In this document: positions 1 through 8,149 of the stretch, one piece after another
Layout of the letters: every line of letters starts with the position of its first letter
How positions within the stretch are numbered: the first letter of the stretch is position 1
DNA from: Megamonas sp. UBA1799
GTDB taxonomy: Bacteria; Bacillota; Negativicutes; Selenomonadales; Selenomonadaceae
Assembly: GCA_002319815.1 (NCBI GenBank)
Contig: DCFR01000038.1
Location: 1-22,289, forward strand
Direction: 5' to 3'
DNA: 22,289 nucleotides
Notes under the pieces: model-generated
The model's input: the letters and a program-made list of their open reading frames with translations, nothing else
Told to the model about the DNA's origin: nothing
Database searches by the model: none
Made by a program: the position numbers and the translations under genes

Positions 1-59
1 GCGCTTTCAGACACACCGCGTGTCCAGCCGTGTACCTTCAGCCTCTCGGCCATCTCTCC
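1..59 (-). tRNA. tRNA-Ser-like gene, 5' part only (window edge)
   Basis: Read on the minus strand, the first bases are a typical class II serine tRNA start: acceptor strand GGAGAGA, TG, then a D arm with GCC pairing GGT. At the aligned anticodon-loop position the sequence reads CTGGACA, which would give anticodon GGA. The flanking arms (CACGG and CGCGG) do not form a normal 5-bp stem, and base 37 is C rather than A. The 3' half lies outside the window, so neither the acceptor stem nor the T arm can be checked. It could be a degenerate tRNA or an unusual tRNA-Ser. Confidence 0.55.
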
Positions 60-120
60 GCGGATACAACCCTTGCGTCATAAGATTCGGATATGAATTG
101 AATATCGCATAATCAATTCA

Positions 121-211
<91 letters not shown>

Positions 212-225
212 AAGGAACAATAAAT

Positions 226-254
226 AGTATATCACAGCCCGCCAAAGGTGTAAA
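226..254 (-). promoter_or_regulatory. Sigma-70-type promoter of the tRNA-Ser genes
   Basis: On the minus strand TTTACA is followed after 17 bp by TATACT, ending 14 bp before the tRNA 5' end. Both hexamers are close to consensus and the spacing is ideal. Confidence 0.75.
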
Positions 255-281
255 CTGTTTTCCTAAAATTTAGCTGCCATT

Positions 282-318
282 GCCTGCGCCGACCTTAAAA
301 GTAAAACCGGCGGCAGGC
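282..318 (-). terminator. Weak hairpin after the CBS-ACT gene
   Basis: GCCTGCGCCG (282-291) can pair with CGGCGGCAGGC (308-318) with one bulged base. It lies just past the stop codon of the CBS-ACT gene, at the end of the liv operon. There is no clear T tract next to it on the minus strand, so it could be a Rho-assisted or 3'-protective hairpin rather than an intrinsic terminator. Confidence 0.35.
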
Positions 319-325
319 TTTGCAT

Positions 326-973
326 TCAATGCCCGATACGCGTACTATGGACCACATTATAGCCATGTGCCGCCAGCTTGGCGGATATATCATCGACATT
401 GGGAAAATCGCCGCGCACAATAATATCGTATTTGCCCGCTTCCTTCTTGCAAGTAACCAGACTGTCGATATTAAGACCGGCATCGGCAATGATTCCAGCC
501 AGATCACGGACCACTCCCACCTTGTTATCCACTTCAATCGTGAGCCGCGTCTTGCCTTCAGCCAGGCCCATAACGTCGACAAAGGCATGAAAGATATCCG
601 TTTCCGTAATAACCCCTACGACCACGCCTACATCGCTGACAACCGGCAGCCCGCCAATTTTATTATTGGCCATCAAAAGCGCCGCCTCTTCTATGGTGGC
701 GTCGTCACGAACGGCAACAACGCTGCGGGCCATAATATCTTTGACGCACATCTGTGCCAGCAGCGAATTGATCTCGTACTTTGAGAGCGTCGTCGCCGGT
801 GACGGTGAAACACGCATGATATCCTTATCATTCAGGAATCCGACCAGCTTGCCATCATCAACGACCGGAAGCCGGCGAATCTTATTTTTCTTCATAAGTG
901 CCGCCGCTTCATCTACCTTGGTATCCGTTTGTACGGTGACGGGATTTCTTGTCATTCGATTTGCTACAAACAT
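326..973 (-). CDS. CBS-CBS-ACT domain protein at the end of the liv operon
   Basis: The 215-residue protein has two CBS motifs (about residues 1-55 and 76-131) followed by an ACT-type domain (about 143-213). CBS pairs bind adenine nucleotides and ACT domains bind amino acids, so the likely role is sensing or allosteric control; no enzymatic domain is visible. It is the last gene after livF on the same strand, separated by 77 bp with a hairpin between them, which suggests a link to branched-chain amino-acid uptake or metabolism (inference). The ATG at 973 is preferred because AGGAAGG lies 6 bp upstream; an in-frame TTG two codons earlier is too close to that site. The family resembles AcuB-type CBS-ACT proteins common beside liv transporters in anaerobic Firmicutes. 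Confidence 0.9.
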   Translation of the reverse strand: MFVANRMTRNPVTVQTDTKVDEAAALMKKNKIRRLPVVDDGKLVGFLNDKDIMRVSPSPATTLSKYEINSLLAQMCVKDIMARSVVAVRDDATIEEAALLMANNKIGGLPVVSDVGVVVGVITETDIFHAFVDVMGLAEGKTRLTIEVDNKVGVVRDLAGIIADAGLNIDSLVTCKKEAGKYDIIVRGDFPNVDDISAKLAAHGYNVVHSTRIGH

Positions 974-1002
974 ATCCAACCTTCCTCTCTATAAGTCTTT
1001 CT

Positions 1003-1036
1003 AAAAGGAAGAATTCGCGGCCGCAGCCGCGAATTC
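1003..1036 (-). terminator. Hairpin between livF and the CBS-ACT gene
   Basis: A perfect 11-bp stem, GAATTCGCGGC (1011-1021) with GCCGCGAATTC (1026-1036), closes a 4-base loop. On the minus strand it is followed by TTCCTTTT. This is probably a partial terminator or an mRNA-stabilising hairpin that lowers expression of the CBS-ACT gene relative to liv. Confidence 0.55.
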
Positions 1037-1050
1037 CTGCCCAGAGCTTT

Positions 1051-1764
1051 TCAACCGCCCAGATAGGCTTTGCGCACATCTTCACTGGCAGCCAATTTTT
1101 GTGCTTCCCCGGAAAGTGTAATGCGCCCGGTTTCCAAAACATACGCCCGGTTCGCAATGGACAAGGCCATATTAGCATTCTGTTCAACCAGCAGAATCGT
1201 AGTCCCCGTCTGGTTGATATCCTGTATAATAGAAAAAATTTCCTTAATCAGCAACGGCGCCAGACCCATGGACGGCTCATCCAGCAGGAGCAGGCGTGGA
1301 CGGCTCATCAGCGCGCGGCCCATGGCCAGCATCTGCTGTTCGCCTCCGGAAAGCGTGCCCGCTTCCTGATTTTTACGCTCCAGTAAGCGCGGAAACCGCT
1401 CAAAGACAACTTTCAGATCTTTTGCCACGCCATCCGTATCCTGCCGCGCATAAGCGCCCAGATCAAGATTTTCCTGAACCGTCATATTGGCAAAAATACG
1501 ACGTCCCTCCGGGACTTGTGATATCCCGGCCTTTACGATCGCATGCGCCGGCAAGCCGGCAATATTCTTGCCTTCAAAAGTAATCTTACCCGATTTTGGC
1601 TTCAAAAGGCCGGAAATTGTGCGAAGCGTCGTTGATTTTCCCGCGCCATTCGCGCCAATCAAAGTGACGATCTCCCCCTGGTCCACTTTGAGGCTGATTC
1701 CCTTGATGGCGTGAATAGCGCCATAGTAAACATTGATATCATCAATTTGCAGCATGGTTCCCAT
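1051..1764 (-). CDS. livF: LivF, branched-chain amino-acid ABC transporter ATPase
   Basis: This 237-residue cytoplasmic ATPase is one of the two nucleotide-binding subunits of the HAAT/Liv importer for leucine, isoleucine and valine. Visible motifs are Walker A GANGAGKST, ABC signature LSGGEQQ, Walker B LLLLDEPS followed by MGLAP (a LivF hallmark), and a late switch His-region replaced by LLVEQN, as is usual in LivF. The length is normal for the family. The start at 1764 has GGGGAGG about 7 bp upstream; an ATG three codons in (1755) is a weaker alternative. It starts 3 bp after the livG stop, so the two ATPases are translationally linked. Confidence 0.96.
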   Translation of the reverse strand: MGTMLQIDDINVYYGAIHAIKGISLKVDQGEIVTLIGANGAGKSTTLRTISGLLKPKSGKITFEGKNIAGLPAHAIVKAGISQVPEGRRIFANMTVQENLDLGAYARQDTDGVAKDLKVVFERFPRLLERKNQEAGTLSGGEQQMLAMGRALMSRPRLLLLDEPSMGLAPLLIKEIFSIIQDINQTGTTILLVEQNANMALSIANRAYVLETGRITLSGEAQKLAASEDVRKAYLGG

Positions 1765-1766
1765 CC

Positions 1767-2534
1767 TTACGCCTCCCCGCCCAGATAAGCCCGGATAACA
1801 TCCGGATTGTGTTTGATTTCTTCCGGCACGCCATGCGCGATGATCTGGCCATATTCCAGCACATAGATGCGCTCGCAGATGCCCATAACCAGACTCATAT
1901 CATGCTCGATCAAAAGGATGGTCAGTCCAAATTGGGACCGTATCCAGCGAATCATTTCCATAAGTTCCTGCGTTTCCTGCGGATTCATACCAGCCGCCGG
2001 CTCATCAAGCAGCAGCAATTTTGGCTGTGCCGCCAAAGCCCGGGCAATTTCCAGCCGACGCTGCGCTCCATACGGTAAATTCTTTGCTGTTTCATACGCC
2101 TTGTCTGCAAGCTTAAAAATCTTCAAAAGTTCCAGACTTTTCTCCGTAACTTCCTGCTCTTCCTGGAAATACCGCCCCATACGAAACACCGCTTCCAAAA
2201 GGCCATACTTCACATGCGAATGATAGGCAATTTTAACATTATCCAATACGCTGAGCTCTGAAAAAAGACGGATATTCTGAAACGTCCGCGCAATTCCATG
2301 CTGCGTGATCTGATAAGGTTTCATTCCCAAAAGACTCTTCCCATCAAACGTAATGGTCCCGCTCGTCGGCTGATACACACCGGTCAACAGATTAAACGCC
2401 GTCGTCTTGCCGGCCCCATTCGGCCCGATCAGGCCAATCAGTTCTCCCTGATTGATATAAACATCAAAATCGGACACAGCTTTCAGCCCGCCGAACATTT
2501 TTGATACATGATTGGTTTTAAGAAGTTCTGCCAT
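1767..2534 (-). CDS. livG: LivG, branched-chain amino-acid ABC transporter ATPase
   Basis: This is the second ATPase of the Liv importer, 255 residues, normal length. Walker A is GPNGAGKTT near the N-terminus. The signature region is YGAQRRLEIARAL, the degenerate LivG form. Walker B is LLLLDEPAAGMNP, and LLIEHDM gives the switch His. It pairs with LivF to energise LivH/LivM in the inner membrane. Its ATG overlaps the livM stop by one base (TAATG), a signature of translational coupling. Confidence 0.96.
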   Translation of the reverse strand: MAELLKTNHVSKMFGGLKAVSDFDVYINQGELIGLIGPNGAGKTTAFNLLTGVYQPTSGTITFDGKSLLGMKPYQITQHGIARTFQNIRLFSELSVLDNVKIAYHSHVKYGLLEAVFRMGRYFQEEQEVTEKSLELLKIFKLADKAYETAKNLPYGAQRRLEIARALAAQPKLLLLDEPAAGMNPQETQELMEMIRWIRSQFGLTILLIEHDMSLVMGICERIYVLEYGQIIAHGVPEEIKHNPDVIRAYLGGEA

Positions 2535-3484
2535 TATTTATGGCCTCCCTTCAGCTTCAGCCGCTGAATAATACCGATCTGTGTAAGCTCTATATAGCCA
2601 AACAGCCCCTGTGGCCGATAGAACATCAACAGAATCAGCGCCAGCGCATAGATAATCATGCGGAACTCCGGCCAGCTTGCCAGAGCGGCGGAAATAAAGG
2701 TAACAACAAACGCGCCGGCAATCGAACCCGTCAGCGAACCCAGCCCCCCCATAACCACCATAATAAGATAGTTGAACGACTGCATAAACGTAAACGAAGA
2801 CGGATTGATAATATAGAAGCAATGCGCAAACAAGCCGCCGGCCACCCCGGCAAACGCCGCGCCAATCGTAAAGGCTATGACTTTGTATTTCGTCGTGTTA
2901 ACGCCCATCGCTTCAGCGGCAATCTCATTCTCCCGAATCGCAATACAGGCCCGGCCATGCGTTGAGTTAACAAAATTTTTGACCACAATCAAGGTAAACA
3001 ACATGACAAAAAATACCCACGGGAACGTAGTCAGATGCGGAATACCGGTAAAACCAGCCGCGCCGCCGACATATTGAATGTTCATAATCACAATGCGAAT
3101 AATCTCGCCCAGTCCTAACGTCGCAATCGCCAGATAATCACCATTCAGGCGCAGCGTTGGCAAGCCTATCAAGCAGCCGAGAAGCGCTGCCGCGGCCCCT
3201 CCGGCGACAAGCGCCAGCAAGAAAGGCCAATGAAAATTCGTTGTTAAAACAACGCCTACATATGCGCCAACAGCCATAAATCCGGCATGTCCCAGCGAAA
3301 ACTGTCCCGTATACCCATTGATCAAATTGAGGCTGGCCGACAAAATAATATTAATGCAGATAATAAAAATATTAAGTTTCCAAAAAGCACCAATCAGGCC
3401 TTCCGTCATCATTCCCTGCAAAACAGCAAAAACAACGATTCCCAGACCGATCAGCAGCAAATCATTTTTGCGAATTGTATTCAT
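2534..3484 (-). CDS. livM: LivM, branched-chain amino-acid ABC transporter permease
   Basis: LivM is a 316-residue integral membrane permease rich in hydrophobic segments. It carries the family-typical SASLNLINGYTGQFSLGHAG stretch near residue 50 and GLGEIIRIVIMN in the middle, and forms the translocation pore with LivH. The ATG at 3484 is preferred: GAGG sits about 7 bp upstream, whereas the GTG one codon earlier crowds the ribosome site. It follows livH with a 9-bp gap and overlaps livG by one base. Confidence 0.95.
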   Translation of the reverse strand: MNTIRKNDLLLIGLGIVVFAVLQGMMTEGLIGAFWKLNIFIICINIILSASLNLINGYTGQFSLGHAGFMAVGAYVGVVLTTNFHWPFLLALVAGGAAAALLGCLIGLPTLRLNGDYLAIATLGLGEIIRIVIMNIQYVGGAAGFTGIPHLTTFPWVFFVMLFTLIVVKNFVNSTHGRACIAIRENEIAAEAMGVNTTKYKVIAFTIGAAFAGVAGGLFAHCFYIINPSSFTFMQSFNYLIMVVMGGLGSLTGSIAGAFVVTFISAALASWPEFRMIIYALALILLMFYRPQGLFGYIELTQIGIIQRLKLKGGHK

Positions 3485-3493
3485 CACGCCACC

Positions 3494-4381
3494 TCATACT
3501 TTCTCTCGCGTGTTCTTGCCCAAAAGGCCGGACGGCTTGAACAGCAGGACGAGAATAAGAATGGCGAAAGCAGCCGCATCGCGAAATGTCGATGAAATGA
3601 ACCCGGAAACCAACGCTTCAATAACCCCCAGAATGAGCCCTCCGGCCATAGCGCCTGGTAAAATACCAATACCGCCCAGTACCGCTGCCACAAAAGCCTT
3701 GAGCCCCGGCATAATGCCCATCAGCGGGTCAATTGAGTTGTAATAGACGCCAACGAGCACACCGGCGGCAGCGGCCAGCGCCGAACCGATACCAAACGTA
3801 ATGGAAATGACGCGGTCGGCATCAATCCCCATCAGCTGGGCGGTCTCCACATCAAACGACACCGCTCGCATCGCTTTGCCAATCTTGGTTTTCTGAACGA
3901 TATAAGTCAGCACCACCATAAGAATAAACGTAATCCCAAAAATCAGCAGCTGCTGCCCATTCACCATAAAGGAACCAAAATGCAAAGAAACGTTATCGAA
4001 AACGGCAGGGAAAGTCCGCGGTGTTGGCGACACAAAATACATACTTGTATATTCGAGAAAAAACGATACCCCGATTGCCGTAATCAGCACCGAAATACGC
4101 GGCGCCTGACGCAGCGGTTTATAAGCAAGGCGCTCAACCAACATACCCAGAAGTCCCGTAACAACCATAGAAATCAAAAGTGCCGGTACAATCGAAACAT
4201 GTATCATTGTAATGGCAAAAAAGCCAATATAGGCACCGACCATATAAATATCACCATGCGCAAAATTGATCAGCTTGATAATACCATAGATCATCGTATA
4301 GCCCAAAGCAATCAGTGCATAGATACTGCCCAACGAAATGCCGTTAATAAGCTGCTGCACAAACTGACTGGCAAAATCCAT
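3494..4381 (-). CDS. livH: LivH, branched-chain amino-acid ABC transporter permease
   Basis: LivH is a 295-residue integral membrane permease. The N-terminus QQLINGISLGSIYALIALGY is the standard LivH start, followed by INFAHGDIYMVGAY and a C-terminal GLKAFVAAVLGGIG motif. It partners with LivM. A GGGGGGA ribosome site lies shortly upstream of the ATG and directly after the terminator-like hairpin that separates it from livK, so expression below livK depends on read-through. Confidence 0.95.
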   Translation of the reverse strand: MDFASQFVQQLINGISLGSIYALIALGYTMIYGIIKLINFAHGDIYMVGAYIGFFAITMIHVSIVPALLISMVVTGLLGMLVERLAYKPLRQAPRISVLITAIGVSFFLEYTSMYFVSPTPRTFPAVFDNVSLHFGSFMVNGQQLLIFGITFILMVVLTYIVQKTKIGKAMRAVSFDVETAQLMGIDADRVISITFGIGSALAAAAGVLVGVYYNSIDPLMGIMPGLKAFVAAVLGGIGILPGAMAGGLILGVIEALVSGFISSTFRDAAAFAILILVLLFKPSGLLGKNTREKV

Positions 4382-4395
4382 ATAAATCCCCCCTG

Positions 4396-4422
4396 CAAAA
4401 AGAGCCGCATTGCTGCGGCCCT
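4396..4422 (-). terminator. Intra-operon terminator/attenuator between livK and livH
   Basis: On the minus strand AGGGCCGCA pairs with TGCGGCTCT (one G-U) around a GCAA tetraloop and is followed by TTTTTG. It lies in the 58-bp livK-livH gap. Partial termination here would give the usual excess of binding protein over membrane components. Confidence 0.8.
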
Positions 4423-4439
4423 TTGCTGATTATGTTCTA

Positions 4440-5615
4440 TCAAGCTTGCGGCGTAATCTTCTCTTTGAGTACCTTGACGCCATCCTTCATTTCCAGGATA
4501 ACTGCGCTCTTGATTGGATTGTGATCTTTATCCATTGTGATCTTACCGGTGCCGACCTGCAAATCTTTTGTTTCCGCCAGCGCCTTGCAAATCTTCTCTG
4601 GATCATCACTGCCTGCACGTTTGATTGCATCGATCAACATCTTGCCGGCATCATACCCGAGAGCTGCAAAAACATTCGGAGCATGATTATATTTTTTCTT
4701 GAACGCTTCAATAAACCCTTGCACATCTTTATCCTGATCGGAATAATGTGAGCTGAAGAACGTATTGTTCAACGGTGCCGCTCCGGCAATATCAACCACT
4801 TTCGTATCATCCCAGCCATCCGTGCCAAGCAGCGGAACCGTGATGCCAAGCTCGCGAGCCTGTTTTACGATTTTACCAACTTCCTCATAGTACGCCGGAA
4901 TGAAAATAACATCCGCATTGGCCGTCTTGATCTTCGTCAGCGTAGCCTTGAAATCCTGATCCTTCTGCAGGAAAGCCTCTTCCATCAAGACCTTGCCGCC
5001 GGCCGCTTCAAACTTCTCTTTGAATACCTGACCGAGGCTCTTGGAATAATCCGAACTGGAATCAATATAAATGACTGCTGTCTTCGCTTTCAGAGTCTTG
5101 GTAGCAAAAGTCGCCATGACATCGCCCTGCAGCGGATCAATAAAGCAGCTGCGGAATACATATGGCTGCACCTTTCCATTGTCAACCGTTACTTTCGGAC
5201 TGGTCGCGCAAGGTGCAATAATAGGAACCTTATTATCCGTGGCAATCTGAACCTCAGCGAGCACGCTGCCCGTTGTCGCCGGTCCGACCAGCACTTTTAC
5301 TTTATCATCAGAAATAAGCTTGGTAGCTGCGTTGGCCGACTCGGAAGCCTCCGATTTGGAATCCGCTTTAATCAGCTTTATGGTCTTACCGTTAATGCCG
5401 CCAGCCTCATTGACCTCATCAATCGCCAGCTGTAAACCCTCAAACGTTGCATTGCCATAATTCGCGACATTGCCGCTCATTTCAAAATTTGCTCCGACTC
5501 TGATCTCTTTGCTATCCTTGGCCTGGTCGTCACCGCAACCAGTAAAGACGCTGCTGAGCATGGCGGCGCCAAGAAGCATCCCTGCAACCCGCAGACTTCT
5601 TTTGCCAAATCTCAT
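4440..5615 (-). CDS. livK: LivK, branched-chain amino-acid binding lipoprotein
   Basis: This 391-residue solute-binding protein of the Leu/Ile/Val family (periplasmic-binding fold type I) captures the amino acid outside the inner membrane and delivers it to LivHM. A lipoprotein signal peptide is visible: basic start MRFGKRSLR, hydrophobic core, then FTGC with the lipid-attachment Cys at residue 27. The mature part has the family pattern IRVGANFEMSGNVANYG and VLVGPATTGSVLA. The start at 5615 is chosen because GGGGG lies 8 bp upstream and the signal peptide begins there; a longer reading to 5675 adds 20 non-signal residues. As first gene of the operon it directly follows a strong promoter. Confidence 0.95.
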   Translation of the reverse strand: MRFGKRSLRVAGMLLGAAMLSSVFTGCGDDQAKDSKEIRVGANFEMSGNVANYGNATFEGLQLAIDEVNEAGGINGKTIKLIKADSKSEASESANAATKLISDDKVKVLVGPATTGSVLAEVQIATDNKVPIIAPCATSPKVTVDNGKVQPYVFRSCFIDPLQGDVMATFATKTLKAKTAVIYIDSSSDYSKSLGQVFKEKFEAAGGKVLMEEAFLQKDQDFKATLTKIKTANADVIFIPAYYEEVGKIVKQARELGITVPLLGTDGWDDTKVVDIAGAAPLNNTFFSSHYSDQDKDVQGFIEAFKKKYNHAPNVFAALGYDAGKMLIDAIKRAGSDDPEKICKALAETKDLQVGTGKITMDKDHNPIKSAVILEMKDGVKVLKEKITPQA

Positions 5616-5695
5616 CACTAATTCCCCCTTAGAAAATTTGTCAGTACACAGCAGATTTCTTTTCGCAACATCCATACTGTATGCTAATGACCTTT

Positions 5696-5724
5696 ATTAT
5701 AAGTTACAGGTTTACAATAGTCAA
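5696..5724 (-). promoter_or_regulatory. livK: livK operon promoter
   Basis: On the minus strand TTGACT, 17 bp, TATAAT: almost perfect sigma-70 elements, with the start point about 75 bp before the livK ATG. The spacer contains the direct repeat TGTAA-ACC-TGTAA, which could be an operator for a regulator (inference). Confidence 0.88.
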
Positions 5725-5792
5725 TAGTAAATTATAAAAAATTCCCATTTACTTGTATCGTTTGTTCTTAGCCGGTGGACTCCAAAAGGCAC

Positions 5793-5825
5793 AAAAAACC
5801 GGATGAGGATCTGCTCCTCATCCGG
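5793..5825 (-). terminator. serS intrinsic terminator
   Basis: A perfect 11-bp stem, CCGGATGAGGA with TCCTCATCCGG, closes a 5-base loop and is followed on the minus strand by TTTTTT. It begins 17 bp past the serS stop codon. Confidence 0.92.
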
Positions 5826-5842
5826 CACGCTTCTGCTTTTAT

Positions 5843-7123
5843 TTATTCTGGCTTTTTAATGACTTTCACGCCGCTCATATAAGGAACGAGCACATCAGGA
5901 ATCACGACCGAGCCATCCGCCTGCTGATAATTCTCCAGAATTGCCGCCACGGTGCGTCCCACAGCCAGGCCAGACCCATTCAGCGTATTGACAAATTCCG
6001 GCTTATCCTTCGGCGTCCGGCGGAACTTGATGTTCGCCCGGCGCGCCTGATAGTCCAGGCAGTTGGAGCAGGACGAAATCTCGCGATACATATTCTGACT
6101 CGGCAGCCAGACTTCAATATCATAAGTTTTCGCGGAAGTAAAGCTCATATCGCCCGTACACAGCAATACGACATGATAAGGAATCTTCAGAAGCCGCAGC
6201 ACCTCTTCCGCATCATCCACCATCTTTTCCAGCTCATTCCAGGAATCCTCCGGCTTAACAAACTTAATCAGTTCTACCTTATTAAACTGATGCTGCCGAA
6301 TCAGGCCGCGCGTATCACGTCCGGCGCTGCCAGCCTCCGCCCGGAAGCTGGCGGTATAAACCGTGTAATACTCCGGCAGCTTCGCGCCATCGAGAATTTC
6401 TTCCCGATGATAATTTGTCGCCGGAACTTCAGCCGTCGGCACCAGATAATAATCCTGGCCCTCAATTTTGAACATATCATCAGCAAACTTTGGCAGCTGA
6501 CCCGTGCCGGTCATGCTGGCTGTATTGGCCAGATACGGCGCCAGCATTTCCGTATATCCCTGCTTATTGGCATGCAAGTCCATCATAAAATTGATGCAGG
6601 CACGTTCTAAGCGAGCGCCCAGCCCCTTATAAAAGGTAAATCTTGCGCCGGCAACCTTGGCGGCCCGCTCCGCATCGAGAATATCCAGTTCCGTGCCAAG
6701 ATCCCAATGTGGCTGCGGTGTAAAATCAAATTTCTTTGGTTCGCCCCAACGACGGACTTCGGGATTATCACGATCATCGTGGCCGACCGGAACATCCTCC
6801 TTAGGAATGTTCGGGATGCTCAGCAAAATATCGCGTAGGCCGTTCTCAACTTCCTTGAGTTCCTCATCCAACGCGCCGATCTGATCGCCGACCGTTCGCA
6901 TTTCCAGAACAATCGCATCCGTATTTTCTTTATTTTTCTTCATCGCACTGATCTGTTTTGAGACCGTGTTGCGTTGATTTTTCAATGTCTCAACCTCGCC
7001 AAGAATATCGCGGCGACGTTTTTCCATCCCCATAAAAGCATCCAGTTTCAAAGGATTGTGACGGTTCTCCAGCGCCTTCTGCACCAGCTCCAGGTTATCC
7101 CGGACAAATTTGATATCTAACAA
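5843..7123 (-). CDS. serS: Seryl-tRNA synthetase
   Basis: SerS charges tRNA-Ser with serine (class II synthetase, cytoplasm). The 426-residue protein has the N-terminal helical tRNA-binding arm (about residues 1-105, with many Lys/Glu) and the class II catalytic core: motif 2 TASFRAEAGSAGRDTRGLIRQHQF and motif 3 GSGLAVGRTVAAILEN. The length is normal. The start is best placed at the TTG at 7123, giving MLDIKFVR as in most SerRS; GGAGG lies 9 bp upstream. A TTG three codons earlier directly abuts the ribosome site and is unlikely. It is a single-gene unit with its own promoter and terminator. I saw no T-box leader. Confidence 0.97.
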   Translation of the reverse strand: MLDIKFVRDNLELVQKALENRHNPLKLDAFMGMEKRRRDILGEVETLKNQRNTVSKQISAMKKNKENTDAIVLEMRTVGDQIGALDEELKEVENGLRDILLSIPNIPKEDVPVGHDDRDNPEVRRWGEPKKFDFTPQPHWDLGTELDILDAERAAKVAGARFTFYKGLGARLERACINFMMDLHANKQGYTEMLAPYLANTASMTGTGQLPKFADDMFKIEGQDYYLVPTAEVPATNYHREEILDGAKLPEYYTVYTASFRAEAGSAGRDTRGLIRQHQFNKVELIKFVKPEDSWNELEKMVDDAEEVLRLLKIPYHVVLLCTGDMSFTSAKTYDIEVWLPSQNMYREISSCSNCLDYQARRANIKFRRTPKDKPEFVNTLNGSGLAVGRTVAAILENYQQADGSVVIPDVLVPYMSGVKVIKKPE

Positions 7124-7246
7124 TCTTGTCAACCTCCATATATTGGGCGCTCAAAGCGCGTAAATTCAGTTTTACGGCCGCCAAAACGATCAATAAAAAC
7201 AGCCCGCCAAAAACAAGCCTCTTATAAAAGCGGCTTTCCGTGCTTT

Positions 7247-7276
7247 ATTATAACATTGACGCGCTAATATATACAA
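7247..7276 (-). promoter_or_regulatory. serS: serS promoter
   Basis: On the minus strand TTGTAT, 18 bp, TATAAT, about 120 bp before the serS start. The 5' leader between them shows no T-box consensus (no AGGGTGG...CCGCG element). The rest of the gap (7124-7520) holds this promoter, a small hairpin AAAGTTT/AAACTTT near 7374-7394 and the next terminator. Confidence 0.65.
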
Positions 7277-7414
7277 GTTTTTTATCATGAGCCAGTAAAA
7301 AGAGCCTGATTGCGTCTGCATTCTTCCTTTTTTAATACCTTTGCACACAAATAGCTGGCGACAAGCGGCCATGAAAGTTTAGCCGCCAAACTTTTCACTT
7401 TCACGGCAATAAGC

Positions 7415-7457
7415 AAAAAAATAGCTGGCAACTCAATTCTGAAATTGAATTGCCAGC
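7415..7457 (-). terminator. Terminator of the small outer-membrane protein gene
   Basis: A 15-bp stem (7424-7438 with 7443-7457, one G-U pair) with a 4-base loop is followed on the minus strand by ATTTTTTTG. It is a very strong intrinsic terminator placed 64 bp after the stop. Confidence 0.92.
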
Positions 7458-7520
7458 CATTTTCATCTCTGCCGGCTCATGCCGACCCCAAACCCATACC
7501 GTTCATACGCACGGTATGCC

Positions 7521-8021
7521 TCAGAACTTCACCGTCACTCCGGCGCCGATACCATGTTCATTATGTCCGTTTTCCGGCGCATAGTTGTGATAATTAATAT
7601 TGAGATCAACATTGGCAATCAGATTCTTATTAATGCCCACCTGCGTCTCATTGAAATCACTGCCGGCAACATACGATACATAGGCTTCAAAGCCCATAAC
7701 CGCTGGTGTGGAAAGCGCCAACCCACCATAAAGATTGCTCTTGTCGCCAGGCAAATTATTGCGCCAGCCAGCAATCGCAAGCACATTGCTGCCCACCAAA
7801 TCATACTGCGCATAAAGATCATTTTGCTTGTTGTATTGATCGCGGTCCACATATTGGTAGCCCGCTGTCAGCTTGGATGTGAACTTATGCTCCACATAGG
7901 ACTCTTTCGAGCCGACGCCCACCGCCGTTTCATTTCCGGTCAAATGATTTACCGGCGCTGCCATGGCCGTTCCGGCACCCAAAATCATCGCGGCCGCCGC
8001 AACGGCAAAAATCTTTTTCAT
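7521..8021 (-). CDS. Small secreted outer-membrane beta-barrel-type protein
   Basis: The 166-residue protein has a clear Sec signal peptide: MKK, hydrophobic core AVAAAAMILGAG, cleavage probably after AMA at residue 21. The mature part is rich in alternating polar/hydrophobic strands (ELKFTSKL-type, GYQYVDRD, EAYVSYVAG, NVDLNINYHNY) and ends GVTVKF. A terminal Phe is the usual recognition signal for outer-membrane barrel assembly. Its size suggests a small barrel of about eight strands, a type frequent in Negativicutes; the function is unknown. GGAGG lies 10 bp before the ATG, and the gene is monocistronic with a strong terminator, fitting an abundant envelope protein. Confidence 0.82.
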   Translation of the reverse strand: MKKIFAVAAAAMILGAGTAMAAPVNHLTGNETAVGVGSKESYVEHKFTSKLTAGYQYVDRDQYNKQNDLYAQYDLVGSNVLAIAGWRNNLPGDKSNLYGGLALSTPAVMGFEAYVSYVAGSDFNETQVGINKNLIANVDLNINYHNYAPENGHNEHGIGAGVTVKF

Positions 8022-8149
8022 CTTCTATCAACCTCCACCTGAGTTTGTATCTTGTTTCATCTTACCTGCTTTATTTCAAAAAAAGCTGAAAAGTTAGTAC
8101 CTGACTGCCGTTCAGCTGCCAGGCCGCTGCCAAACACTTTTTCCCGGCT

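Noticed and set aside
295..1386. Several open frames of 90-150 codons on the plus strand opposite the CBS-ACT and livF genes
   Set aside because: They are antisense shadows of well-supported genes, lack ribosome sites and have no recognisable motifs. The same applies to most plus-strand frames over serS, the SNF2 gene and the TctA gene (for example 18439-19326).
5615..5675. Longer N-terminus for LivK
   Set aside because: It would put about 20 polar residues before the lipoprotein signal and bury the good ribosome site within coding sequence.
7124..7415. Possible T-box leader before serS, as in many Firmicutes
   Set aside because: The conserved T-box and antiterminator sequence is absent, and no terminator lies between the promoter and the start codon.
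7374..7430. Repeated AATAGCTGGC strings as a possible repeat family
   Set aside because: Only two short copies, one of which is an arm of the terminator hairpin; not enough to call a repeat.
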